From NCBI RefSeq assembly GCF_001658025.2, contig NZ_CP014007.2:1488001-1552000 (forward strand): 64,000 nucleotides of DNA. The letters run 5' to 3'. Source of the stretch: Kosakonia oryzae. GTDB lineage: Bacteria > Pseudomonadota > Gammaproteobacteria > Enterobacterales > Enterobacteriaceae. Each line of letters starts with the position of its first letter. Within the stretch, counting starts at the first letter, position 1. Made by a program: the position numbers and the translations under genes. This document shows, in pieces, positions 41,307 to 49,863 of this stretch. The notes under the pieces were generated by a model, which saw only the letters and a list, made by a program, of their open reading frames with translations, did not search any database and had not been told where the DNA came from.

Positions 41307-42306
41307 AGCGTTCGTCCATATTCGCGATCTTCGCGTCGAGTTTCGCCGTGACGGGCAGACCGTCAATGCGGTCAACGGTGTTTCGTTTGATGTCCGCAAA
41401 GGCGAAGTGATGGCGCTGATTGGCGAATCCGGCTCCGGTAAAAGCGTCACCCTGCGAGCCTTGATGCGTCTGCATCCGCCGCAGAGCAGCCAGCTTAGCG
41501 GCACGATGAATGTCGGCGGTGCAGCGGTGCTGGCGATGAACAGCCGCCAGTTGCGCCACTACCGCGGGAAAATCTGCGCGATGATTTTTCAGGAACCGCT
41601 GCTGGCGTTTGACCCGGTTTACACCATCGGCCAACAAATTGTGGAGGGCTTGCAGCGTCACGAAGGGCTGTCGCGCAATGATGCGAAAGCGCGGGCGCTG
41701 GAGGCGTTGCGCCAGGTGCGTATTCCCAGCCCGGAGCGCCGCCTTGATGCCTATCCGCACGAGATGTCTGGCGGCATGCGCCAAAGGGCGATGATTGCGC
41801 TGGCGCTCTCCTGCAACCCGGAACTGCTGCTGGCCGATGAGCCGACCACCGCGCTGGATGCCACCGTGCAGATCCAGATCCTGATCCTGCTGCGCGAGCA
41901 GCAAAAACTGCGCGATCTGTCGATTATCTTCGTCACCCACGATATTGGCGCGGCGGTGGAGATCGCCGATCGGGTGGCAGTGATGTACGCCGGGCGCATC
42001 GTGGAAGAAGCGCCGATTGCCGACATCCTCGCGCAGCCGCGCCATCCCTACACCCGCGTACTGCTCGGCAGCCGCCCGAAAGAGGGGCTGAAAAAGGGCG
42101 ATGTGTTGCACTGCATTCCCGGCTCGCCGCCGGATCTGGCCGCTCTGCCGCCGGGCTGCGCATTCGCCGCCCGTTGCCCTCACGCGCAGGCTGCCTGTCA
42201 CCAGCAACAACCCGTTACGGACCAAGTCGCTGAACGCCATGTGGTCAGTTGCCACCGCTGGCGCGAACTGGCAACCGACATCACACCACAGCAGGCATTC
42301 GCCTGA
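41296..42306 (+). CDS. peptide-type ABC transporter ATPase, DppD/OppD-like
   Basis: A 336-residue second ATPase: Walker A GESGSGKSV, signature MSGGMRQRAMIALAL, Walker B LLLADEPTTALDATV and FVTHDIGAA. The C-terminal CAFAARCPHAQAAC segment is the OppD-type motif. The order F-like before D-like is reversed compared with the E. coli dpp operon. Confidence 0.93.
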   Translation: MSHEAFVHIRDLRVEFRRDGQTVNAVNGVSFDVRKGEVMALIGESGSGKSVTLRALMRLHPPQSSQLSGTMNVGGAAVLAMNSRQLRHYRGKICAMIFQEPLLAFDPVYTIGQQIVEGLQRHEGLSRNDAKARALEALRQVRIPSPERRLDAYPHEMSGGMRQRAMIALALSCNPELLLADEPTTALDATVQIQILILLREQQKLRDLSIIFVTHDIGAAVEIADRVAVMYAGRIVEEAPIADILAQPRHPYTRVLLGSRPKEGLKKGDVLHCIPGSPPDLAALPPGCAFAARCPHAQAACHQQQPVTDQVAERHVVSCHRWRELATDITPQQAFA

Positions 42307-42321
42307 AACCGGGGAGGTAAC

Positions 42322-43491
42322 ATGCAGGACCCACGGGCTTTTATGCCTTATCCCTTCGTCGCTGTGCCACAGGCGGAAAGCGGCCCGCTGAGCGGCCTGA
42401 CGTTTGCCGCAAAAGATCTGTTTGATGTCGCAGGCTATCCCACCGGCGGCGGCAACCCGCACGTACTTGCCGCCTCGGGCATCAAAACCACCACTGCGCC
42501 TGCCGTGCAAATGCTGCTGGACGCCGGGGCGCGGTTTGTTGGCAAAACCCACACCAGTGAACTGGCCTATTCGATGAGCGGCCATAACATCCATTACGGT
42601 ACGCCACGCAATGGCGCAGCACCGCTGCGTATTCCTGGCGGTTCGTCGTCCGGTTCGGCCTCGGCGGTATCCAATGGTCTGTGTGATATCGCGCTCGGTA
42701 CCGACACCGGCGGTTCGGTACGCACGCCAGCCAGCTATTGCGGCCTGTTTGGTCTGCGCCCAACCCACGGGCGTATTTCGCTGGCAGGCTGCCAGCCGCT
42801 GTGCGCCACCATGGACACCTGCGGGTTCTTCGCCCGCACGCCGCAGGCCTTTAGTGCGGCGGCCCGTTACCTGCTCGGTGATGACACCTTCACGCCCGCG
42901 CAAATCGAACTGGCCTGCCATGAGGCGCTATTTGCCGCGCTCCCGCCACATAGCCAGCAGGCGCTGCTGCCGGTACGGGAAAAGCTCGCGCAACACTTTG
43001 GCGAGATCGCCTTGCTGGATGCGCCGCTGCCGGAGCGCGAAGCCGTTTATACCGCGTTTCGTCAGATTCAGGGCTATGAAGCCTGGCAGTCGCAGGGCCA
43101 CAACATTGAAAGGCTGGGCATGCAACTGGGGCCGGACGTGGCGGAGCGCTTCGCCTACGGCAAAGCGGTCACGGAGGCGGAATTCGCTGCGGCGTGTCAG
43201 CTTCGCGAAGCTTTTACCGCCTGGTGGCAGACGCAACTGGGCGATCGCATTCTGCTGCTGCCGACCGTGCCGGATGCGGCACCGTTATTAACGGCCGCGC
43301 CAGAAGAGATCGAAGCCACGCGGCGCATCTCGCACGACCTGTTGCTGATCGCGGTGCTGACCCGTCGCCCGCAGGTCAATATTCCGGTGACCACGATTGA
43401 CGGCGCGCCGCTGGGAATTTCACTCATCGGCCCGTGCGGCAGCGATACGCTGCTGGTGTCGATGGCCACCACCTTTATGCAGGAGAAATAA
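42322..43491 (+). CDS. amidase-signature-family amidase
   Basis: A 389-residue hydrolase with the Ser-cisSer-Lys triad regions: Lys in LTFAAKDLFDVAGYPTGGG (near residue 31), GGSSSGSASAVSNG (near 110) and the nucleophile Ser in GTDTGGSVRTPASYCGLFG (near 135). It is shorter than typical 450-500-residue members, resembling the compact AMI1/indole-acetamide-hydrolase-like group. It likely hydrolyses an amide brought in by the adjacent transporter; the substrate is unknown. Confidence 0.87.
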   Translation: MQDPRAFMPYPFVAVPQAESGPLSGLTFAAKDLFDVAGYPTGGGNPHVLAASGIKTTTAPAVQMLLDAGARFVGKTHTSELAYSMSGHNIHYGTPRNGAAPLRIPGGSSSGSASAVSNGLCDIALGTDTGGSVRTPASYCGLFGLRPTHGRISLAGCQPLCATMDTCGFFARTPQAFSAAARYLLGDDTFTPAQIELACHEALFAALPPHSQQALLPVREKLAQHFGEIALLDAPLPEREAVYTAFRQIQGYEAWQSQGHNIERLGMQLGPDVAERFAYGKAVTEAEFAAACQLREAFTAWWQTQLGDRILLLPTVPDAAPLLTAAPEEIEATRRISHDLLLIAVLTRRPQVNIPVTTIDGAPLGISLIGPCGSDTLLVSMATTFMQEK

Positions 43492-43492
43492 G

Positions 43493-44761
43493 ATGACAAG
43501 CGAAGTTTTGCACAGCCAGGCGCTGGCGCTGAGCGACTGCCGGGTTAACGGCGAGCGGTTATGGGATTCCCTGATGGAACTGGCGAAAATCGGCGCGACA
43601 CCAAAAGGGGGTTGCTGTCGCCTGACGTTAACCGATCTCGATCGGCAGGGGCGCGATTTGGTGATTGGCTGGGGCAAAGCCGCCGGGCTGAGTATCACCA
43701 TCGATAAAATCGGCAACGTGTTCATGCGCCGCGAAGGGCGCAACCCGAACCTGCCGCCGATTGTGGCGGGCAGCCATATCGACACGCAACCGACCGGCGG
43801 CAAATTCGACGGTAACTTTGGCGTGCTGGCGGCGCTGGAAGTGGTGCGCACGCTCAATGATTTGCAGATTGAAACCGAGCATCCGCTGGAAGTGGTGTTC
43901 TGGACCAATGAAGAGGGCTCGCGTTTTGTGCCGGTGATGATGGGTTCCGGCGTCTTTGCTGGCGTTTTCCCGCTGGAGAAAATCTACGCCGCCACCGATG
44001 CCGAAGGCAAAACCGTGCAGCAAGAGCTGGAGAAGATTGGCTACATTGGCGAGCAAACACCGGGCGATCATCCGCTGGCAGCCTACTTTGAAGCGCATAT
44101 TGAGCAGGGGCCGATTCTGGAAGAAGAGGACAAAGTGATTGGCGTGGTGCAGGGCGTACTGGGCATCCGCTGGTATGACTGCACCGTCACGGGGATGGAA
44201 TCCCACGCCGGGCCAACGCCGATGCACCTGCGCCAGGATGCGTTGCAGGTGGCGACGCGCATTATGCAGGAAGTGGTGGCGATTGCCGGGCGCAGCGAGC
44301 AGGGGCGCGGCACGGTGGGAATGGTGCAGGTACACCCGAACAGTCGCAATGTGGTGCCGGGCGAAGTGAAATTCTCCGTGGATATGCGCAACATCAGCGA
44401 TGCCGCTGTCGATGAGATGGATGCGCAACTGCGCGCTTTTACCGCCAAAGTGGCTCAGGAAACGGGGCTGGGCGTTACGCTGGAGCAGGTCAGCCACTAT
44501 CCGGCCGCGCCGTTTGACGCGCAGTGCCAGCAGGCGATTGGCCGTGCGGCGCAGCAGCTTGGTTATCCGTCACGCCCGATTGTCTCTGGTGCCGGTCACG
44601 ATGCTGTTTATATGAGCTACCTTGCGCCGACCGGAATGATCTTTATTCCCTGCAAAGACGGCATCAGCCATAACGAAATTGAGTATGCCTCGCCGGAACA
44701 TGTCACCGCCGGGGCGAATGTGCTGTTGCAGGTGATGATGGAGTACGCGAAAGCACAGTGA
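43493..44761 (+). CDS. M20-family amidohydrolase (hydantoinase/N-carbamoylase type)
   Basis: A 422-residue zinc enzyme of the N-carbamoyl-L-amino-acid hydrolase / allantoate amidohydrolase family. Metal-site blocks are GSHIDTQPTGGKFDGNFGVLA, FWTNEEGSRF and EAHIEQGP, with the dimerisation-domain SHAGPTPMHLRQDAL and a late SGAGHDAVYM. I start at ATG 43493 behind AGGAGA. Together with the amidase it suggests stepwise release of ammonia or carbamate from an imported compound and delivery of an amino acid. Confidence 0.9.
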   Translation: MTSEVLHSQALALSDCRVNGERLWDSLMELAKIGATPKGGCCRLTLTDLDRQGRDLVIGWGKAAGLSITIDKIGNVFMRREGRNPNLPPIVAGSHIDTQPTGGKFDGNFGVLAALEVVRTLNDLQIETEHPLEVVFWTNEEGSRFVPVMMGSGVFAGVFPLEKIYAATDAEGKTVQQELEKIGYIGEQTPGDHPLAAYFEAHIEQGPILEEEDKVIGVVQGVLGIRWYDCTVTGMESHAGPTPMHLRQDALQVATRIMQEVVAIAGRSEQGRGTVGMVQVHPNSRNVVPGEVKFSVDMRNISDAAVDEMDAQLRAFTAKVAQETGLGVTLEQVSHYPAAPFDAQCQQAIGRAAQQLGYPSRPIVSGAGHDAVYMSYLAPTGMIFIPCKDGISHNEIEYASPEHVTAGANVLLQVMMEYAKAQ

Positions 44762-44765
44762 GAAA

Positions 44766-44785
44766 ACCGCCCTTATCGGGGCGGT
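44766..44785. terminator. terminator between convergent genes
   Basis: AACCGCCC and GGGCGGTT pair around TTATCG with A and T residues outside the stem. It separates the hydrolase and the MocR regulator. Confidence 0.75.
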
Positions 44786-46258
44786 TTAGCAGAACTGCTC
44801 AAGCTGCCCGCGCAGAACTTCCACACCGGGGGCAATGGCCTGCGGGTTAATGGCGTGAAAGCCCATGCGGAAGAAGTTATCCGGCGGCGCGGCATTAAGA
44901 AAATGGCGCGCGCCAGGTTCAATCAGTACACCCGCATGCGCGGCCCGCCAGGTCAGTTGCTGTGTGCTGATATGCTCCGGCGTGCGCAGCCAGAACGCGT
45001 TGGCATGCTCGCTGCCGTCCATCATCTGACACTCCGGTAAAAAGGTGCGCAGTGCATTGTACAGGCTGTCCCAGCGGCGAGCGGAATCCTCGTGGTAGCG
45101 GCGCAAATGGGTTTCGTAGTGCCCCTGAGCGAGGAAATGCGCCATCTGATACTGAATGTTGGTTGGCGGATGGCGATACACCAGACGGCGCAGCGCGCGC
45201 GCCTCATCGATAATCTCCGGCGCAGCGACCATAAATCCAAGGCGCAGCCCCGGCGACAGCGCTTTCGACAGGCTGCTGACGTAGATCACCCGTCCGCTGC
45301 GATCGCTGGCTTTCAGCGCGGGCAGCGGGTTCTGCATAAAGTTACTTTCCGAGTCGTAATCATCTTCAATCACCACTGCATCATGGCGGGTGGCGTAGTC
45401 CAGCAACTGCGTGCGCCGCGCTTTGCTCATCGTCACCCCGGTCGGTACCTGGTGGCCTGGCGTCACGTAGTAGTAGTCGCAGGGCGTGTCATCGAGCACC
45501 AGCCCTTCGCTGTCTACCGGGTGCGGCACAATCTGCGTATCGCTTAATAAAAAGGTGTTGATGGCTTCGCGAAAACTGGGATTCTCCACCGCCACGCGGG
45601 TTTCCTCAGACATCAGCAGGCGCGTCAGCAGGTAGAGCGCGTTTTGCGAGCCAAGGGTAATCAAAATTTCATCCGGCGCGGCGACAATGCCGCGTTTGGG
45701 CAGCACGCGTGTGCGGATCTGCTCAACCAGCATTGGCACATCCTGGTCGATATGGTCAATCACCCAGGCCGGATCGCGCACGCCGCCGTGCAGCCAGTTC
45801 GCCGCCGCGCGCCAGGTGGCGAGGGGAAACTGCTGGGTATCGGGCTGGCCGTAGATAAACGGGTAGCGGTAGTGCATCCAGCCAGCGGGTTTGAGAATCG
45901 ATTCCTGCTGGCTGGGGGTAATTTTCAGGCGGTTGCCCCATCGTGGTGCATCGCCCTCGCATTCGGGTGCAGCCGCGACACTCTGCCCACTCGCCAGGCC
46001 AGCGGAGTAATAATCCGGATGCAGGTAGTAACCACTGCGCGGGCGGCTGACCAGATAACCCTCGTTGACCAGACTTTCAAACACCAGCGCCGTGGTATTG
46101 CGCGAGACGCCAAGCTGGCTGGCGAGCTGGCGGCAGGAAGGGAGAGGGGTATCAGCCGGGAAAATACCACTCAGAATGGCATTAACCAGCGATTCGCGAA
46201 CTTGTTCCTGAAGTCCACGCCGGGCGTCAAAATTTACGTTCAGTAGATGGCGAATCAT
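44786..46258 (-). CDS. MocR-type (GntR/aminotransferase) transcriptional regulator
   Basis: A 490-residue fusion of a GntR winged helix (residues about 10-80: LQEQVRESLVNAILSGIF...LPSCRQLASQLGVSRNTTALVFESL) with a class I aminotransferase-like domain. The PLP Lys is in VSSLSKALSPGLRLGF and the Asp/Tyr region in VIEDDYDSE. Such regulators sense PLP or amino-group compounds. It is divergent from the amino acid ABC operon, with a 233-bp gap, and convergent with the amidohydrolase, so it may control one or both. Confidence 0.9.
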   Translation of the reverse strand: MIRHLLNVNFDARRGLQEQVRESLVNAILSGIFPADTPLPSCRQLASQLGVSRNTTALVFESLVNEGYLVSRPRSGYYLHPDYYSAGLASGQSVAAAPECEGDAPRWGNRLKITPSQQESILKPAGWMHYRYPFIYGQPDTQQFPLATWRAAANWLHGGVRDPAWVIDHIDQDVPMLVEQIRTRVLPKRGIVAAPDEILITLGSQNALYLLTRLLMSEETRVAVENPSFREAINTFLLSDTQIVPHPVDSEGLVLDDTPCDYYYVTPGHQVPTGVTMSKARRTQLLDYATRHDAVVIEDDYDSESNFMQNPLPALKASDRSGRVIYVSSLSKALSPGLRLGFMVAAPEIIDEARALRRLVYRHPPTNIQYQMAHFLAQGHYETHLRRYHEDSARRWDSLYNALRTFLPECQMMDGSEHANAFWLRTPEHISTQQLTWRAAHAGVLIEPGARHFLNAAPPDNFFRMGFHAINPQAIAPGVEVLRGQLEQFC

Positions 46259-46491
46259 GCTGCACTCCTCTCGATATATCTTCTACAGAAGTTGAGCAAG
46301 TTTCATACCAGATTCCGGGAAACTGACACATACACTTGCAGAAACTGGCTCTATTCAGAAGCGACTTTGCCTCCCTATTGTAAAAACGCAGTCACAAAAC
46401 GTCGGGCGAGTTTCTGATTCGGCATATATCTTGCAAAGCTTCCGGCACCCCTGGAATGTACCGGTCTGGCAAATTAAATAAGGGTGGAGAG

Positions 46492-47340
46492 ATGAAAAAA
46501 GTATTCGGCAAATATTGTCTTGCAGCCATGATCTCTTTGGCATTTTCATTACACGCAGTGGCAGCGGATTTACCTGAAATTGAAAAATCCGGCACGATGA
46601 AAGTCGCGACCGAAGATGATTATGCGCCGTTTAACTTTATGAATAACGGCCAGACGGATGGTTTTAACAAGGACATGCTTGAAGAGCTGCGTAAATACGC
46701 AAAATTCAATATCAACCAAAGTATTTTGCCGTGGACCGGATTACTCGCAGCGGTCTCCACCGGGCAATATGATATGGCTCTCACTGGCGCGGTAATTACC
46801 GACGAACGCCTCAACGTATTTAATTTCACCCCGCCGTGGGCCTCCGCGCAGCACTATTTCGTGAAACGCGCCGATGACAAAACGTTAAATACCATTGCCG
46901 ATCTCAGCGGTAAAAAAGTGGGCGTTCAGGCGGGCAGCGCACTACTGGCACGTTTGCCGGAACTGAAAGCGATGCTGGAAAAAGTGGGCGGCAAACTTGG
47001 CCCGGTGGTTGAGTATCAATCCTACCCGGAAGCCTATGCTGACCTGGCGAACAAACGCGTCGATTACGTGATCAACGTGGTGATTTCGGTGAACGACCTG
47101 GTGAAAGCGAAGCCGAAAGTGTTCGCCAAAGGGCTGGCGGTTTCTGGCCCTGGCTATATGGCCTGGCCAATCCCGAAAAACTCGCCGGAACTGCTGAAGT
47201 TCATGACCGGGTTTATGAACCATATGACCGAAACCGGCAAGCTGGCTGAGTTGCAGAAAAAATGGTTCGGTGAGACCTACGAATTGCCGAAAGAGCCGAT
47301 CACCAGCGCCGATCAGTTCCACAAGTTAGCCGGTCTGTAA
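46492..47340 (+). CDS. polar amino acid ABC transporter substrate-binding protein (SBP family 3)
   Basis: A 282-residue periplasmic receptor. The signal peptide MKKVFGKYCLAAMISLAFSL ends near AVAA (residue 23). The SBP-bac-3 pattern is clear: MKVATEDDYAPFNFMNNGQTDGFNKDM, VSTGQYDMALTGAVITDERL and ADLSGKKVGVQAGSAL. The exact amino acid is not readable from sequence. GGTGGAGAG precedes the ATG. Confidence 0.9.
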   Translation: MKKVFGKYCLAAMISLAFSLHAVAADLPEIEKSGTMKVATEDDYAPFNFMNNGQTDGFNKDMLEELRKYAKFNINQSILPWTGLLAAVSTGQYDMALTGAVITDERLNVFNFTPPWASAQHYFVKRADDKTLNTIADLSGKKVGVQAGSALLARLPELKAMLEKVGGKLGPVVEYQSYPEAYADLANKRVDYVINVVISVNDLVKAKPKVFAKGLAVSGPGYMAWPIPKNSPELLKFMTGFMNHMTETGKLAELQKKWFGETYELPKEPITSADQFHKLAGL

Positions 47341-47347
47341 GTGTAAC

Positions 47348-47370
47348 GCGGCGGGGCACCGCCGCACGTT
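47348..47370 (+). terminator. attenuator hairpin after the binding-protein gene
   Basis: GCGGCGG and CCGCCGC pair around GGCA, followed by ACGTTTT. Such hairpins between binding-protein and permease genes usually keep the receptor mRNA in excess. Confidence 0.65.
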
Positions 47371-47385
47371 TTAACAGGAGGGAAC

Positions 47386-48027
47386 ATGGACTTAATCTCG
47401 TGGCAGTTATTGATTGAAGGCGCATGGACGACCCTCTGGATCTCTTGCGTGGCGATTGCTTTCGGCGTGGTGATTGGCCTGGTGATCGCCTTTATCCGCA
47501 TGCTGAAGATCCCGGTTATTGATCAGTTGCTGGTGGTTTACATCAGCCTGGCTCGCGCGACGCCGCTGGTGACGCTGGTACTGTTTCTGTTTTTATCGCT
47601 GCCGACGCTCGGCATTAATCTCGATAAAACGCCCGCCGCTATTCTGGCGCTGACGTTAAATACCTCGGCATTTAACGCCGAAATCTGGCGCAACGCATTT
47701 CGTAATTTCCCGCGTGAGCAGCGGGAAGCGGCGGAATCCGTCGGTATGCGGCGCTGGACCTATTTTCGGCAAATCATGCTGCCGCAGATGTGGATTGAAA
47801 GTCTGCCTGCGCTGGTCAATGAGATGTCGTTCCTGATTAAAGGCAGCCCGGCCATTGCGATCATTGGCGTGGTGGATTTAACCCGCGTAACCAACCGCAT
47901 TTCCTCGGTGACTTATGAACCGCTGTCGCCGATTCTGGCCGCCGGGTTGTTGTACGTCATTATTATCGGTCTGCTGCTGAAGTTGCAGGGCGCGGCCGAA
48001 CGTAAAGCGAAGCGCCTGGCGCGATAA
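47386..48027 (+). CDS. amino acid ABC transporter permease 1
   Basis: A 213-residue HisM/GlnP-type permease with about four to five helices. LLIEGAWTTLWISCVAIAFGVVIG and YISLARATPLVTLVLFLFL are family blocks, and the EAA loop REAAESVGMRRWTYFRQIMLPQ is near 115. It starts behind AGGAGG. Confidence 0.92.
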   Translation: MDLISWQLLIEGAWTTLWISCVAIAFGVVIGLVIAFIRMLKIPVIDQLLVVYISLARATPLVTLVLFLFLSLPTLGINLDKTPAAILALTLNTSAFNAEIWRNAFRNFPREQREAAESVGMRRWTYFRQIMLPQMWIESLPALVNEMSFLIKGSPAIAIIGVVDLTRVTNRISSVTYEPLSPILAAGLLYVIIIGLLLKLQGAAERKAKRLAR

Positions 48028-48041
48028 GAGGCGGAGGAGAT

Positions 48042-48707
48042 ATGAATCAGTGGGGAATTATTTGGGCGGCACGTGAGAGTTTTTTTAACGGGCTGCTGGC
48101 AACGCTGGAACTGTTTATTATCGCCGCCGTTGTCGGGTTGTTTATTGGTATTACGCTGTGCTATGTCATGGAATATCAGCATCGCGTTATTAATCGTCTG
48201 ATTATCGGGTTTGTCAGCCTGATGCGTGCGGTGCCATTTTTAATCCTGGCTTATTTGCTGTATTACGGATTGCCGCAAGTTGGTATCAGTATGGAGGCCT
48301 GGACCGCCGGTCTGCTGGCGCTGGTGATTTATCATGGCGCTTATTTCTTCGAAATATTGCGCAGCCAGCGGCGGATATTTTCCGCCGGGTATATTGAGGC
48401 CGCGCAGTCGCAGGGTTTTTCTCGCTATAAAACCTTTCGCCGTATTATTCTGCCGAATATCTTTTCGTCGTCGCTACCGTTAATGGGCAATCAGCTTATT
48501 ATTTGCCTGAAAGATACTGCGTTTCTGTGCATTATTACCGTGCAGGAAATTACCGCCGCCGCGAATAGCGTGCAGTCAACTTACTTTATTCCGTTTAACG
48601 CCTTTATTGTCGCCATTGCGCTCTACTGGGGGATCAGCATTTTGCTGGAGTTGTTGATTAAGCGGTTAAGTCATTATGGAGCTAAAAGAGGAATGAGCCA
48701 TGCCTGA
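48042..48707 (+). CDS. amino acid ABC transporter permease 2
   Basis: A 221-residue partner permease: FFNGLLATLELFIIAAVVGLFIG, MRAVPFLILAYLLYYGLPQ, and the EAA loop IEAAQSQGFSRYKTFRRIILPN near 118. The end overlaps the ATPase start by 8 bp. Confidence 0.92.
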   Translation: MNQWGIIWAARESFFNGLLATLELFIIAAVVGLFIGITLCYVMEYQHRVINRLIIGFVSLMRAVPFLILAYLLYYGLPQVGISMEAWTAGLLALVIYHGAYFFEILRSQRRIFSAGYIEAAQSQGFSRYKTFRRIILPNIFSSSLPLMGNQLIICLKDTAFLCIITVQEITAAANSVQSTYFIPFNAFIVAIALYWGISILLELLIKRLSHYGAKRGMSHA

Positions 48708-49461
48708 AGCAAGCGCGGTTAGCATCAAAAACCTGTCCAAACAGTTTGATAACGTTGAAGTGCTGCGGGATATCAACCTGACGGTGGAGAAGGGCACGGT
48801 GGTGAGCATTCTGGGTTCGTCCGGCTCCGGTAAATCGACATTGCTGCGCTGCATGAACTGGCTGGAGCAGCCGGATCGCGGTGAAGTGCGTATCAGCGGC
48901 CAGCGCATCGGGGTGGATGAGAAGACGGGCAAAGCGATGTCGCACAAAGATCTCTCTCATATCCGCGAGCGGGTCGGGATGGTGTTCCAGAGTTTTAACC
49001 TGTGGCCGCATTTGACGGTGCTGCAAAACGTCACCGAAGCGCTGGTGCATGTGAAAGGGATGAAGCGCGACGCGGCAAACGAGATTGCCCGCCGCCAACT
49101 GGAAAAAGTGGGCATGAGCCACAAGGCCGATGTCTACCCGATTACCCTTTCCGGCGGGCAAAAACAGCGCGTGGCGATCGCCCGTTCGCTGGCGATGTCG
49201 CCGGAAGTGATCCTTTTCGATGAACCGACTTCGGCGCTGGATCCGGAGCTGGTGAATGAGGTGCTGGGGGTGATGAAAGATCTCGCGGCAGAAGGTTATA
49301 CGATGGTGGTGGTGACCCATGAAATGGATTTCGCCCGCCAGGTGTCGGATGAAGTTGTGTTTCTGGAGAAGGGGCTGCTGATCGAGAAAGCACCGCCGGA
49401 GAAGTTTTTTACTAATCCGGATTCGGACAGGGTGAGGAAGTTTTTGCAGTCGAGCCGGTGA
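48700..49461 (+). CDS. amino acid ABC transporter ATPase
   Basis: A 253-residue ATPase of the GlnQ/HisP group: Walker A GSSGSGKST, Q loop VFQSFNLWPHLTVL, signature [15 protein letters not shown], Walker B VILFDEPTSALDPELV, and VVVTHEMDFAR. It closes the four-gene amino acid uptake operon. Confidence 0.95.
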   Translation: MPEASAVSIKNLSKQFDNVEVLRDINLTVEKGTVVSILGSSGSGKSTLLRCMNWLEQPDRGEVRISGQRIGVDEKTGKAMSHKDLSHIRERVGMVFQSFNLWPHLTVLQNVTEALVHVKGMKRDAANEIARRQLEKVGMSHKADVYPITLSGGQKQRVAIARSLAMSPEVILFDEPTSALDPELVNEVLGVMKDLAAEGYTMVVVTHEMDFARQVSDEVVFLEKGLLIEKAPPEKFFTNPDSDRVRKFLQSSR

Positions 49462-49511
49462 AGGCACTGATTATTCAAATGCAGAAAGTATTTCATCCGC
49501 GAGTTTTGCAG

Positions 49512-49538
49512 GCCCGGTAAGCGTTAGCGCCACCGGGC
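49512..49538. repeat. REP-like palindrome after the amino acid ABC operon
   Basis: GCCCGGT and ACCGGGC arms around AAGCGTTAGCGCC, followed by GTTTTC. It is of the same class as the units at 8829-8911 and may end the transcript. Confidence 0.65.
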
Positions 49539-49863
49539 GTTTTCTTTTTACCCGCCTGGGTTTTTATCAGTAAACAGGTGACAACGGCAGCATTTGTACC
49601 GCGGCATTCACCATTCGGGGCAACGTCAGGATTCCACGGAAAACACAAAGGGCGAGGCCCGGCAAAAATATTCTGATTTTTTATTATTAATCACAAACCA
49701 ATTGCCTGAGCTATTCAGTTAGCGCACGATAGCCCGCATTTATTGTGTGTATTTTTTACATACAACAGATTAAGCCGCCTGACATGGAACAGCTCGGGCG
49801 CAGGCAGATAAGCCGCCAGCGAAGCGCTTCCCTGGCGCTGACTCATCAGTAAGGAATGCTTTG
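49539..49863. other. gap before the M23/DUF3289 gene
   Basis: About 325 bp with no gene seen. The middle (49660-49770) is AT-rich and could carry the promoter of the next gene; AAGGA at 49851-49855 is its ribosome-binding site. Confidence 0.4.

Noticed and set aside
41050-42921. 623-residue minus-strand reading frame
   Set aside because: It lies opposite two ABC ATPase genes and the amidase, which have all family motifs; it is an antisense artefact of GC-rich coding DNA.
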